A stretch of DNA of 64,000 bases, from the NCBI GenBank assembly GCA_022009975.1, contig CP091733.1, positions 1,656,001-1,720,000 of the forward strand, read 5' to 3'. The translations under genes were made by a program, and so were the position numbers. The stretch is from Phocaeicola vulgatus. GTDB taxonomy: Bacteria > Bacteroidota > Bacteroidia > Bacteroidales > Tannerellaceae. The notes beneath the pieces are model-generated. The model was not told where the DNA came from. It saw nothing but the letters and a program-made list of their open reading frames with translations, and made no database searches. Positions 1 to 8,576 of the stretch are shown in pieces; positions within the stretch are counted from its first letter, which is position 1, and the number at the start of each line of letters is the position of its first letter.

Positions 1-87
1 GATTGCCACATCCACCAATCCCAACAAAGGAACCGTGATATTGGAAACAATCGAAGGAATCGCCAAATTTAATATTTTCTTGTTCAT
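1..87 (-). CDS. MATE-family efflux transporter, N-terminal fragment
   Basis: Only the first 29 codons are inside the window; the gene runs off the left edge. The reading begins MNKKILNLAIPSIVSNI and continues into a first hydrophobic helix with an LLGLVDVAI stretch, which is typical of the start of MATE (DinF/NorM-like) multidrug and toxin extrusion proteins. It lies immediately downstream of the CorA-type gene on the same strand with only a 2-bp gap, so the two are probably co-transcribed. The family call rests on a short stretch and substrate cannot be inferred. Confidence 0.6.
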   Translation of the reverse strand, partial: MNKKILNLAIPSIVSNITVPLLGLVDVAI

Positions 88-89
88 CG

Positions 90-1199
90 CTACTTATTCC
101 ACCCTCTTCTACGCAAATAAAGCCAGGAGAGAAATGCTGCCACAAACATAACCAACCAAGCTATCAAATATCCATAACGCCAGTCCAATTCCGGCATAAA
201 CTTAAAATTCATTCCCCATATTCCTGCCAAAAATGTCAACGGGATAAATATAGTAGAGACCACGGTCAACCGTTTCATAATGGAATTGAGGCGCAAATCG
301 TTATTGGATATATACAAATCGACCAACGAAGAGGTTATTTCCCTACAGCTTTCGGTTGTCTGAAGCGTGAAAAGCACCTGGTCGTACATATCCGTAAAGA
401 GAGGCAACAACTCCGGAGAGACAAAGCCGCCACGGCAATGTGGCAATTTATTGAACTGGTCTTTCAGCGGAGTCATGTTCCGACGAACCATGATGGCATC
501 TTTGCGCCTTTGTTGGATAATTTGCCCTGTGTCATCCGGAGCATTGTCTATATCAAATAGCAAATCCTCGATATCTTCCAACATATCCTCCGTCTGGGTC
601 GCTGTCTCCACGAAACAGGAGGTAATGGCATTCAACAAATGAATCATCAATTGACCGGAATTACCGGAACGGATGTCCAGCACATTATCAGTTAACGCCT
701 TTTTCACCTCTTCAAAGATGGGATATTGGTTTCGTTCACGGAAACTGAAAACAACCTGTTTGGTGATTAAAAGGCAAATATGCTCAACCTGTAACTCCTG
801 TGCATCGTCATAGTAACAAACATTTATCACCAACAGCAATTTATCTTCATAATCTTCCACCTTGGCAATGTGTTGAGGAGTCAATATGTCCTTTGCATCC
901 AACCGGTGCAGACCATGGCTTTTCACGATATGGGAGACCAGTTCTGAATCCGTGAGCCCATTGATTTCCACCCAATGCATATTGGCATCCCTTTTCAAAT
1001 CCAAAGCATAATACTGTTTTTTGGTCAATGCCTGGGAATGGACGCCATGCTCATTATATGTCGTCAAAAGGATAGAGGTTTCCACATCCTGTTCGCCTAC
1101 ATATTTATAATGTTCGGACAGATGCCTATTCGCATTCTTCTTGCGATTACGATGATGACACAAAATGACTCTTCTCTTCATATACTTCGGGGTTATCAC
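90..1199 (-). CDS. corA: CorA-family divalent cation transporter
   Basis: The protein is 369 residues, or 363 if the internal ATG at residue 7 is used. The large N-terminal part is the soluble funnel domain. The C-terminal end has two membrane helices (about 308-328 and 343-362). The signature GMN (about residues 329-331, in context AGIWGMNF) sits at the end of the first helix, as required for the Mg2+/Co2+ selectivity loop of the CorA/MIT family. The second helix is followed by a basic tail (LRRRGWNK). The start lies 4 bp after the mutS2 stop, and the MATE gene follows directly, suggesting a minus-strand operon. Substrate (Mg2+, Co2+ or Ni2+) is not resolved by sequence; Mg2+ is the usual one. 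Confidence 0.9.
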   Translation of the reverse strand: MITPKYMKRRVILCHHRNRKKNANRHLSEHYKYVGEQDVETSILLTTYNEHGVHSQALTKKQYYALDLKRDANMHWVEINGLTDSELVSHIVKSHGLHRLDAKDILTPQHIAKVEDYEDKLLLVINVCYYDDAQELQVEHICLLITKQVVFSFRERNQYPIFEEVKKALTDNVLDIRSGNSGQLMIHLLNAITSCFVETATQTEDMLEDIEDLLFDIDNAPDDTGQIIQQRRKDAIMVRRNMTPLKDQFNKLPHCRGGFVSPELLPLFTDMYDQVLFTLQTTESCREITSSLVDLYISNNDLRLNSIMKRLTVVSTIFIPLTFLAGIWGMNFKFMPELDWRYGYLIAWLVMFVAAFLSWLYLRRRGWNK

Positions 1200-1203
1200 A
1201 TTA

Positions 1204-3672
1204 TCAATCCAATTCCACCACCGTTATGCCTGCTCCTCCAAACTGGACATGCTCATCTCGGAAGCTTCTCACTCCGGGAACTGTGCGCAAATATTCACGA
1301 ATCAGCTGACGTAATATGCCAGTTCCCGTTCCATGCAAAATGCGGACTTGCCTTGCGCCCACTTGGATGGCATCATCTATAAAATAGGTGACTGTCTGCA
1401 ACGCCTCATCTCCACGCATTCCGCGGACATCAATCTCTTGTTTGAAATTCAATTTCTTCTCATGCATTTGGTCGGAAGTCTGTTCACTGATAAAGGTACT
1501 CTTTTGCATATCCTTCTTAATCTGCCCTTTGCTGACCTTCTCCAACCGTTCCAAATCCACCGTGCTCTTAATCATGCCGAAAGCCACGACTGCATACTTA
1601 TCATGTATCTCCATGACTGTGCCAGGTGATGTCTGACCCTTCAAGCGGACATTATCTCCCACTTCGATGACCTCTTTGTTGAAGAGAGGCTGGGCATTGC
1701 TTTTTTGTTTCTGTTTTTTCCGCTCTGCACGCTCCTTCAATTTCGCCATTTTCCGGGCGATCATGTCATCTTCATCCTTCGGCTTCTCCATCCCGTCCTT
1801 GAAATCACGCAATTCTTGGCGAGCTGATTTAGTTCTCTCTTTTTCCGCTTGAGCCTCCTTGATTTCCCGGATAGTATTTTCCACCTTGGCATTGGCATCC
1901 GCCACGATTTGCGAAGCTTCTCGTTTTGCCTCACGCATAATCTCTTTGCGTTGCGCATTCACTTCATTCAAATCCTTCTCATAGTTGGCAATTACCTCCT
2001 CCAACCGTTTCTCCCGTTGGCGAATATTTTGCCGTTTGGTCTCCCAATACCGCTTGTCTCGAACTATGTCTTGCAAATACTTATCCATATTGATATAGTC
2101 CTGCCCGACCTTTTCAGAAGCTTCAGCTATCACATCTTCCGGCAAGCCTATTTTCCTTGCAATCTCAACAGCAAACGAACTGCCGGGATTGCCAATAGCC
2201 AACTTGAAAAGCGGCTGCATCAAATGGCGATCATAAAGCATGGCACCATTGACTACTCCGGGTGTGTCCTCCGCAAAATGTTTCAAATTCTGATAGTGGG
2301 TCGTTATCACGCCAAAACTGCCTCGCTGGTTGAAACGTCCCAACAAAGCCTCGGCAATGGCTCCACCTATCTGCGGCTCCGTTCCACTTCCAAACTCATC
2401 AATCAACAAGATAGTCCGTTCGTCACAGTTCCGCACAAAAAACTTCATGTGGGTCAAATGGGACGAATAGGTACTCAAATCATTCTCAATGCTCTGTTCG
2501 TCGCCTATGTCTATGAACAAATGGGTAAATATGCCCATGCGGGAGCTTTCGTGCATCGGCACCAATAGTCCACTTTGCATCATATACTGCAACAACCCGA
2601 CCGTTTTGAGGCAGACAGATTTTCCTCCAGCATTCGGACCGGAGATAATCAACATCCGTTTTTCGTCAGTCAGGGCAATATCCAAAGGAACTACCGTCTT
2701 TTGCTGCTTTTTCAAAGACAGGTAAAGAAGCGGATGAACCGCCCTTGCCCAATCGACTTGCGGTTTATCCTCTACGACAGGATGGATTCCCTTAATCTCT
2801 TGTGCAAAGAGAGCTTTTGCCCGGATAAAATCGATTTCCGCCAAGAAGTCGTATGATTGCAAAATGTCGGGAGTTAACGGACGGATGACATCGGTAAAGG
2901 AGGTCAATATTCGGACAATCTCCCGTTTTTCCTCTCCTTCCAATTCCCTAATCCGGTTGTTGGCTTCCACCACCACTTCGGGTTCAATAAAGACAGTTTT
3001 GCCCGTAGCCGATTCGTCATGCACGATTCCCCTAATTTTTCGTTTGAACGCAGGTGCGACTGGAATCATCAATCTGCCGTCACGCATCGTCGGGGAAACA
3101 TCCTTATCCACCACACCTTCACTTTGCGCCGCACGCAAAATAGACTGCAAACTACGTGAAATATTACTCATCGTGATTGTCATCTCACGCCTTATGGACT
3201 GCAACTCCGAGGAGGCGGAGTCTTTTACTTTTCCGAATTTATCTATAATGGAATCTATCTTTCCTATCAATTGCGGGAAAGGAAGAATGTCTCCCGCCAA
3301 CTCCGTCAATTTCGGGTATTTGATTTCTCCCTCCTCGTCAGGGCGGAAGAAACGCAGAATCTCCAATATCGTCTGCAACGAGCGTTTCAAATCAAACAGC
3401 TCCTTTTCGTCCAACCATGTCCCTTCGGGACGAATCCGCTTCAGTGAATAACGGACATCAAAATAATAATTGGTAGGGAACTCCTCCTCCCCTTGCAAAA
3501 TAGTGACAAATTCACTGACCTCTTCCAATAGGCCTGTGACCTTCTGATAATCAGAAGAAAAATTCATCTCCGACACACGCTCTTTCCCCAATGTACTCAA
3601 ACATTTGTCAGACACCAAAAGACGAACCTTGTCAAAGCCCGTCTTTTGCTCAAAATTAGATGGATATATCAC
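1204..3672 (-). CDS. mutS2: MutS2 family endonuclease / ribosome-rescue ATPase
   Basis: An 822-residue protein of normal MutS2 length without the MutS mismatch-binding domain I. The ATPase has Walker A GPNAGGKS at about 345-352 and Walker B ILLIDEF at about 421-427. A long charged coiled coil (about 510-650) follows, and a C-terminal Smr nuclease domain carries IDVRG (about 747) and HGTGTG (about 780). Family knowledge: MutS2 suppresses homologous recombination and, in Bacillus, acts on collided ribosomes. It probably heads a minus-strand unit with corA and the MATE gene. The upstream neighbour on the same strand ends 12 bp before the start codon. Confidence 0.95.
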   Translation of the reverse strand: MIYPSNFEQKTGFDKVRLLVSDKCLSTLGKERVSEMNFSSDYQKVTGLLEEVSEFVTILQGEEEFPTNYYFDVRYSLKRIRPEGTWLDEKELFDLKRSLQTILEILRFFRPDEEGEIKYPKLTELAGDILPFPQLIGKIDSIIDKFGKVKDSASSELQSIRREMTITMSNISRSLQSILRAAQSEGVVDKDVSPTMRDGRLMIPVAPAFKRKIRGIVHDESATGKTVFIEPEVVVEANNRIRELEGEEKREIVRILTSFTDVIRPLTPDILQSYDFLAEIDFIRAKALFAQEIKGIHPVVEDKPQVDWARAVHPLLYLSLKKQQKTVVPLDIALTDEKRMLIISGPNAGGKSVCLKTVGLLQYMMQSGLLVPMHESSRMGIFTHLFIDIGDEQSIENDLSTYSSHLTHMKFFVRNCDERTILLIDEFGSGTEPQIGGAIAEALLGRFNQRGSFGVITTHYQNLKHFAEDTPGVVNGAMLYDRHLMQPLFKLAIGNPGSSFAVEIARKIGLPEDVIAEASEKVGQDYINMDKYLQDIVRDKRYWETKRQNIRQREKRLEEVIANYEKDLNEVNAQRKEIMREAKREASQIVADANAKVENTIREIKEAQAEKERTKSARQELRDFKDGMEKPKDEDDMIARKMAKLKERAERKKQKQKSNAQPLFNKEVIEVGDNVRLKGQTSPGTVMEIHDKYAVVAFGMIKSTVDLERLEKVSKGQIKKDMQKSTFISEQTSDQMHEKKLNFKQEIDVRGMRGDEALQTVTYFIDDAIQVGARQVRILHGTGTGILRQLIREYLRTVPGVRSFRDEHVQFGGAGITVVELD

Positions 3673-3684
3673 AATATTTCTTGT

Positions 3685-5115
3685 TTACTTTATTTCTATG
3701 GTCGTGCTTGTCCGTATGGTCGGCCGCAATATGATCTTCTTTCTATCATACCCCTGTTTCACATAGAAAGTGATAGTGTTATTGCTCGAAGGATTGACAT
3801 ACGGAGTGAAATAATAAAGATAGGCGTAGGCAGTCAAGTTATTAGGATTCTGTATAGCCTTACTCACTTCCGGATATTTGAAAGTATCCCAATACATACA
3901 ACGTCTGAAGCCGTTACCGTCCGTAAACTTAGTCTCCGGATTTCTGTACTTCATCGTATTAGTTATGAATTGGCGATAAGCAGAAGTAAACTCATCAATG
4001 CTATAATCCGTACTCTGTCCCTCAATACCTTCTATGACATCCCTCGCCCGGATGCCAGCATCAAATGCGGGGGAATTGCGGTCAACAGAAACAACCGAAC
4101 TCAGTTTGTCCATGCTGTAGTTGATTCCTGTATAGTTATAGCTGCATTGCGTCACCTTGAACACGACATTTTGTTTGGATTTGACATAAGGGAACTGCAA
4201 ACACATCAACGGGACGTGAATCTGCGCATACTCTTCCAGTCTGTACGCCTCTTCCAACATATCATTCGATTCGCATTCCCATAACACTCGTCCTTTAGTA
4301 GTCTTCTGGTCAATAATACGGAAACCGAACTGCAACAAATAGGGTGCTTCCGATTCTGAGGAAGAAAGATCCAAGAAAGGAAGCTTCTCCATCTTCCCTT
4401 GCACTGCACTATAACGATATACGGGGATTTTCAATTTGATGGGATTTGGACCTACATATTTCGTGTTCTTGTCGAAATAATAAAAAGTTTGTATCAGCAA
4501 ATCAGCCTCGCCATTACTCTTCTCAAATCCTTTTCCTTCCAACTCCTGCTCAATGATTCGGTTGATATTCTTCTCCAATTTGCGGTTGCCTTCATCGACA
4601 GGAGCAAAAGCAAAGGTCTTGAATTGGGTAAAGTCGATAGCGTCGTTTGTGACAGTTATCTTAAATGGACAAGTAAATTCACGGATAGATGTCGTCTCCA
4701 AACTATACATATTAAATGCCATGGCCAATTGAGCCTCGGAAATGGAGTTGGCAGATTTGCACTCTTTGAATATCGACACTTGACGTTCCGGAGCAGCGGT
4801 TGATTTGACAGTCAGCACGACATTGTTCCTTTCTGCCGGATTCATCATGATTTGGATTTCCTCCTCCGACAACTGCAACACCGGGACTCCATCTATCTCT
4901 TCTATGATGTCAAACAAATGCAAGCCCGATTTCTCGGCTGGAGAATAAGGAGCGATGGAAGTGACCACAGGTTTCCCGAAACCCCAATGGCTACTGTTAC
5001 TTATTTCGTATGTTACACCAGTCCGGCATATCTTACTGCCCGTCGCCTGTCCCCACATCGATAACGTGGAAAGGCATAAAACAATGGAATAAAATATTAT
5101 TCTTTTCATATTCAC
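3685..5115 (-). CDS. Exported PDZ-domain protein with DUF4136-like middle region
   Basis: A 476-residue protein. Residues 1-23 form a signal peptide (MKRIIFYSIVLCLSTLSMWG). A first PDZ domain spans about 42-105 (GFGKPV, then APYSPAEKSGL). The middle region (about 150-310, FKTFAFAP and EADLLIQTFY) resembles DUF4136 lipoprotein domains. A second PDZ domain lies at about 335-400 (VDRNSPAFDAGIRARDVI). There is no protease triad, so it is probably a periplasmic or cell-surface scaffold. It is divergent from argR with its own promoter. The precise function is unknown; the PDZ assignments are more secure than the DUF4136 one. Confidence 0.75.
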   Translation of the reverse strand: MNMKRIIFYSIVLCLSTLSMWGQATGSKICRTGVTYEISNSSHWGFGKPVVTSIAPYSPAEKSGLHLFDIIEEIDGVPVLQLSEEEIQIMMNPAERNNVVLTVKSTAAPERQVSIFKECKSANSISEAQLAMAFNMYSLETTSIREFTCPFKITVTNDAIDFTQFKTFAFAPVDEGNRKLEKNINRIIEQELEGKGFEKSNGEADLLIQTFYYFDKNTKYVGPNPIKLKIPVYRYSAVQGKMEKLPFLDLSSSESEAPYLLQFGFRIIDQKTTKGRVLWECESNDMLEEAYRLEEYAQIHVPLMCLQFPYVKSKQNVVFKVTQCSYNYTGINYSMDKLSSVVSVDRNSPAFDAGIRARDVIEGIEGQSTDYSIDEFTSAYRQFITNTMKYRNPETKFTDGNGFRRCMYWDTFKYPEVSKAIQNPNNLTAYAYLYYFTPYVNPSSNNTITFYVKQGYDRKKIILRPTIRTSTTIEIK

Positions 5116-5141
5116 GGATTAAGTCTCTATTTTTTGACATG

Positions 5142-5172
5142 CAAAACTACATATAATCATTGAATAAAGCAA
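5142..5172 (-). promoter_or_regulatory. Promoter for the PDZ-protein gene
   Basis: On the minus strand a -7 element TAGTTTTG (5142-5149) lies 20 bp downstream of a TTG -33 element (5170-5172), matching the Bacteroidetes consensus. It drives the gene that starts at 5115. Confidence 0.6.
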
Positions 5173-5237
5173 CTCTTTTGCCACTTTACAAGCCGCCCTA
5201 AATTTTTTTGCAGAAAAAAGTGGAAAAAATAGGTATT

Positions 5238-5255
5238 TATGCATAATTATTCAAA
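5238..5255 (+). promoter_or_regulatory. ARG box (ArgR operator) upstream of argR
   Basis: The 18-mer TATGCATAATTATTCAAA matches the ARG-box consensus TNTGAATWWWWATTCANW at all but one position. It sits just upstream of the -7 element at 5265-5272, where a bound repressor would block RNA polymerase. This fits autoregulation of argR and arginine control of the whole operon. The site was found by eye; binding is inferred. Confidence 0.7.
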
Positions 5256-5264
5256 ATCATTCTC

Positions 5265-5272
5265 TATATTTG
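5265..5272 (+). promoter_or_regulatory. -7 element of the arginine operon promoter
   Basis: TATATTTG matches the Bacteroidetes TAnnTTTG -7 box and lies about 28 bp before the argR start. A clear TTTG -33 box is not visible at the usual distance; that region is occupied by the ARG box. Confidence 0.6.
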
Positions 5273-5299
5273 CAGCTGCAAACGTATATTTATACATAA

Positions 5300-5740
5300 A
5301 TGAGTACAAAGAAAGAACGTTTAAAGGCAATTTGCAAGATCATAAGCTCGGAAGCTGTAGAGAACCAAGAGCAACTGATGAAACGATTAAACGAGGAAGG
5401 ATTCATCGTGACACAAGCGACCCTTTCCCGTGATATCCGGCAGCTGAAAGTTGCCAAAATACACGATGCCAGCGGGGCTTACCTTTACAAACTTCCCGAA
5501 CAAAGTTTTTTGAATACCCCGAAAGGAACAAACACCCTTTACTCTAACATCGAGTTTTCTGGCAATCTTGCCATTATCAAGACGAAACCCGGATACGCAA
5601 TGGCTATTGCTTCTGATATCGATGCCAATACACCGGACGAGATTATCGGAACCATTGCGGGAGATGACACCATTTTAATCATCCCGAGGGAAGGATACAG
5701 CAAGGAAAGCATTACAAAAGCATTGCTTCATTTTATCTAA
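5300..5740 (+). CDS. argR: Arginine repressor ArgR
   Basis: A 146-residue protein, the normal ArgR length. Residues 1-70 form the winged helix-turn-helix with QATLSRDIRQLKV (about 39-51), the family's DNA-contact helix. The C-terminal part holds the hexamerisation and arginine-binding core with GTIAGDDTILII (about 117-128), including the GDD used to bind arginine. It is first in a plus-strand cluster argR, GNAT, argG, argC, argD and has an ARG box in front of it, so it most likely represses its own operon when arginine is plentiful. Confidence 0.95.
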   Translation: MSTKKERLKAICKIISSEAVENQEQLMKRLNEEGFIVTQATLSRDIRQLKVAKIHDASGAYLYKLPEQSFLNTPKGTNTLYSNIEFSGNLAIIKTKPGYAMAIASDIDANTPDEIIGTIAGDDTILIIPREGYSKESITKALLHFI

Positions 5741-5780
5741 CAAAAAAAGAAAAAGAAAAAGAAATAGGTATTCATATACA

Positions 5781-6386
5781 ATGGAACAAGAAAAACAAAT
5801 AGACGTGATGATAGCGGAGGCTGGCCACGAAATTTATGTGGACACGATACTGGACACTATCGAAGCTGCTGCAAAAGTCCGCGGCACGGGTATCGCTAAA
5901 AGGACACATGATTATGTTGCCCAAAAGATGAAAGAGGGAAAAGCTGTCATTGCTTTGGAAGGTGACAAGTTCGCTGGTTTCAGTTATATTGAATCATGGG
6001 GGAACAAACAGTATGTCACGACATCCGGACTGATTGTCCATCCGGACTACCGGGGATTGGGCGTGGCAAGACGCATCAAGGAGATGACTTTCCTATTAGC
6101 GCGCATGAGATGGCCTCATGCCAAGATATTCAGCCTCACTTCTGGTGCGGCAGTCATGAAAATGAACACCGATTTGGGATATGTGCCGGTGACTTTTGCC
6201 GAACTGACGGACGACGAGGCGTTTTGGCGGGGATGCAACGGATGCGTCAACCATGACGTGCTGGAACGCACCAACCGACGCTATTGCATCTGCACCGGCA
6301 TGTTATACGACCCGGAAGCCAATCACGATGATTCAGGGAATCACGTAGAGAAAAACAATAAAAACAAATTAGAATTACAAAAATAA
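5781..6386 (+). CDS. GNAT acyltransferase, probable N-acyl(succinyl)glutamate synthase
   Basis: A 201-residue GNAT protein. The acyl-CoA pyrophosphate loop is VHPDYRGLGVA (about 86-96). The C-terminal part carries four cysteines (about 152, 155, 169 and 171; GCNGC and YCICTG) that look like a metal site or redox pair, which is not typical of classical ArgA. It lies between argR and argG, 40 bp and 6 bp from them. Bacteroides make arginine through N-succinylated intermediates, and a GNAT at this locus has, as I recall, been linked genetically to the first step in B. thetaiotaomicron. I therefore infer glutamate N-succinyl- or N-acetyltransferase activity. The acyl donor cannot be read from sequence. 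Confidence 0.75.
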   Translation: MEQEKQIDVMIAEAGHEIYVDTILDTIEAAAKVRGTGIAKRTHDYVAQKMKEGKAVIALEGDKFAGFSYIESWGNKQYVTTSGLIVHPDYRGLGVARRIKEMTFLLARMRWPHAKIFSLTSGAAVMKMNTDLGYVPVTFAELTDDEAFWRGCNGCVNHDVLERTNRRYCICTGMLYDPEANHDDSGNHVEKNNKNKLELQK

Positions 6387-6392
6387 AGAATC

Positions 6393-7592
6393 ATGAAAAA
6401 GAAAGTCGTAGTCGCTTTTAGCGGTGGTTTGGATACTTCATTCACCGTAATGTATTTAGCCAAGGAAAAAGGGTATGAAGTTTACGCCGCTTGTGCCAAC
6501 ACGGGTGGTTTCAGCGCAGCGCAATTGAAACAGAATGAAGAAAACGCCTACAAATTGGGCGCAACGAAATATGTGACGTTGGACGTTACACGTGAATATT
6601 ACGATAAGAGTTTGAAGTTCATGGTATTCGGTAATGTTTTGCGCAACGGCACTTATCCTATCTCCGTAAGTTCAGAACGTATTTTCCAAGCATTGGCAAT
6701 TGCCCGTTATGCCAACGAAATCGGTGCAGATGCTATTGCTCATGGTTCAACAGGTGCAGGAAACGACCAAATCCGTTTCGACATGACCTTCTTGGTCTTG
6801 GCTCCGAACGTTGAAATCATCACATTGACACGTGACATGGCTTTGAGCCGCGAATATGAAATCAACTATTTGAAAGAGCATGGTTTCGAGGCGGACTTTA
6901 CAAAATTGAAATATTCTTACAACGTAGGTTTGTGGGGAACTTCTATTTGCGGCGGAGAGATTTTGGACTCTGCTCAGGGATTGCCGGAATCGGCTTATCT
7001 GAAGCAAGTGACCAAAACAGGTTCCGAGCAGTTACGCTTGACCTTTGAAAAGGGAGAATTGAAAGCAGTAAACGATGAACGGTTCGATGATCCTATCAAA
7101 GCCATCCAGAAAGTAGAAGAAATCGGGGCTGCTTACGGAATCGGTCGTGATATGCACGTGGGCGACACGATTATCGGCATCAAAGGGCGTGTCGGCTTTG
7201 AAGCGGCAGCTCCTATGCTAATCATTGGAGCGCATCGTTTCTTGGAGAAATACACGTTGAGCAAATGGCAGCAATATTGGAAAGATCAAGTAGCAAACTG
7301 GTACGGAATGTTCTTGCACGAAAGCGAATATTTGGAACCGGTCATGCGCGACATTGAAGCCATGTTGCAAGAGTCACAACGCAATGTGAACGGCACTGCT
7401 ATCCTAGAATTGCGTCCGTTGTCTTTCTCGACCGTAGGAGTCGAATCGAAAGATGATTTGGTCAAGACGAAATTCGGGGAGTACGGAGAAATGCAAAAGG
7501 GATGGACCGCCGAAGATGCGAAAGGTTTCATCAAGGTGTTATCTACTCCGTTGCGAGTCTACTATACAAACCATAAAGAGGAAGAAATATGA
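6393..7592 (+). CDS. argG: Argininosuccinate synthase
   Basis: A 399-residue protein with the N-type ATP pyrophosphatase loop AFSGGLDTS (about 8-16) and GSTGAGNDQIRF (about 117-128), both diagnostic of ArgG. It condenses citrulline and aspartate with ATP to argininosuccinate. The frame is intact over its whole length, in contrast to many neighbours in the window. It follows the GNAT gene by 6 bp, and its stop overlaps the argC start by 4 bp (ATGA), so translation of the two is coupled. Confidence 0.97.
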   Translation: MKKKVVVAFSGGLDTSFTVMYLAKEKGYEVYAACANTGGFSAAQLKQNEENAYKLGATKYVTLDVTREYYDKSLKFMVFGNVLRNGTYPISVSSERIFQALAIARYANEIGADAIAHGSTGAGNDQIRFDMTFLVLAPNVEIITLTRDMALSREYEINYLKEHGFEADFTKLKYSYNVGLWGTSICGGEILDSAQGLPESAYLKQVTKTGSEQLRLTFEKGELKAVNDERFDDPIKAIQKVEEIGAAYGIGRDMHVGDTIIGIKGRVGFEAAAPMLIIGAHRFLEKYTLSKWQQYWKDQVANWYGMFLHESEYLEPVMRDIEAMLQESQRNVNGTAILELRPLSFSTVGVESKDDLVKTKFGEYGEMQKGWTAEDAKGFIKVLSTPLRVYYTNHKEEEI

Positions 7593-8557
7593 TTAAAATA
7601 GGTATTATAGGTGGGGCAGGATACACCGCAGGCGAATTAATCCGCTTGCTTATCAATCATCCTGACGCAGAAATCGTATTTGTCAACAGTACCAGCAATG
7701 CGGGAAACCTGATTACTGATGTACACGAAGGTTTGTTCGGGGAAACGGAAAAGCGTTTCACGGACGAATTACCTTTGGATGAAATCGATTGCCTTTTCTT
7801 CTGTACAGCCCATGGTGACACGAAGAAATTCATGGAGTCGCACACTGTTCCAGAAACAGTGAAAATAATCGACTTATCCATGGACTACCGCATCGCATCA
7901 CCGGAACATGACTTTGTATATGGTTTGCCGGAGCTGAACAGAAGGCGGATTTGCTCCTCAAGACGCATTGCCAATCCGGGATGTTTCGCTACTTGTATCC
8001 AATTGGCAGTATTGCCGTTAGCGAAACATCTGTTGTTGAACTCCGATTTGCATGTCAATGCCATAACCGGTTCGACCGGTGCAGGTGTCAAACCGTCCGC
8101 GACCTCTCATTTCAGCTGGCGAAATGACAATATATCCATCTACAAGCCTTTCACTCACCAACATTTGGCTGAAATCAAACAGAGCTTTTGCCAATTGCAG
8201 AACAGTTTCAGCAGTAAAATCAATTTCATCCCGATGAGAGGCAATTTCTCTCGCGGCATCTTTGCTTCCACATATATGGACTGCAAAGTGGAACTCGAAG
8301 AAATCCGCAAGATTTACGAAGAGTATTACAGCGACCACTCGTTCACGTTTATTACAGACAAGAACCCGGATTTGAAACAGGTTGTCAATACGAACAAGTG
8401 TTTGATTTATCTCCAGAAATACGAGGGCCAGCTGTTGGTTGTCTCCATGATTGATAATTTGCTAAAAGGTGCGAGCGGACAAGCAGTACACAATATGAAC
8501 CTGTTGTTCGGCTTGGAAGAGACCGTCGGGTTGCATCTGAAGCCAAGTGCTTTCTAA
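7589..8557 (+). CDS. argC: N-acetyl(succinyl)-gamma-glutamyl-phosphate reductase
   Basis: A 322-residue protein with the Rossmann nucleotide loop GGAGYTAGE (about 8-16) and the catalytic cysteine in NPGCFATC (Cys about 132). It reduces the acylglutamyl phosphate to the semialdehyde with NADPH. It is somewhat shorter than the type 1 enzymes of Proteobacteria (about 334), as usual in Bacteroidetes. In this group the natural substrate is likely the N-succinyl form, inferred from pathway knowledge and not from this sequence. Confidence 0.95.
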   Translation: MIKIGIIGGAGYTAGELIRLLINHPDAEIVFVNSTSNAGNLITDVHEGLFGETEKRFTDELPLDEIDCLFFCTAHGDTKKFMESHTVPETVKIIDLSMDYRIASPEHDFVYGLPELNRRRICSSRRIANPGCFATCIQLAVLPLAKHLLLNSDLHVNAITGSTGAGVKPSATSHFSWRNDNISIYKPFTHQHLAEIKQSFCQLQNSFSSKINFIPMRGNFSRGIFASTYMDCKVELEEIRKIYEEYYSDHSFTFITDKNPDLKQVVNTNKCLIYLQKYEGQLLVVSMIDNLLKGASGQAVHNMNLLFGLEETVGLHLKPSAF

Positions 8558-8576
8558 TTTAAAACATGATTGCGAA

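Noticed and set aside
5285..5302. Second ARG box overlapping the argR start
   Set aside because: The match to consensus is poor; the AT-rich sequence alone explains it.
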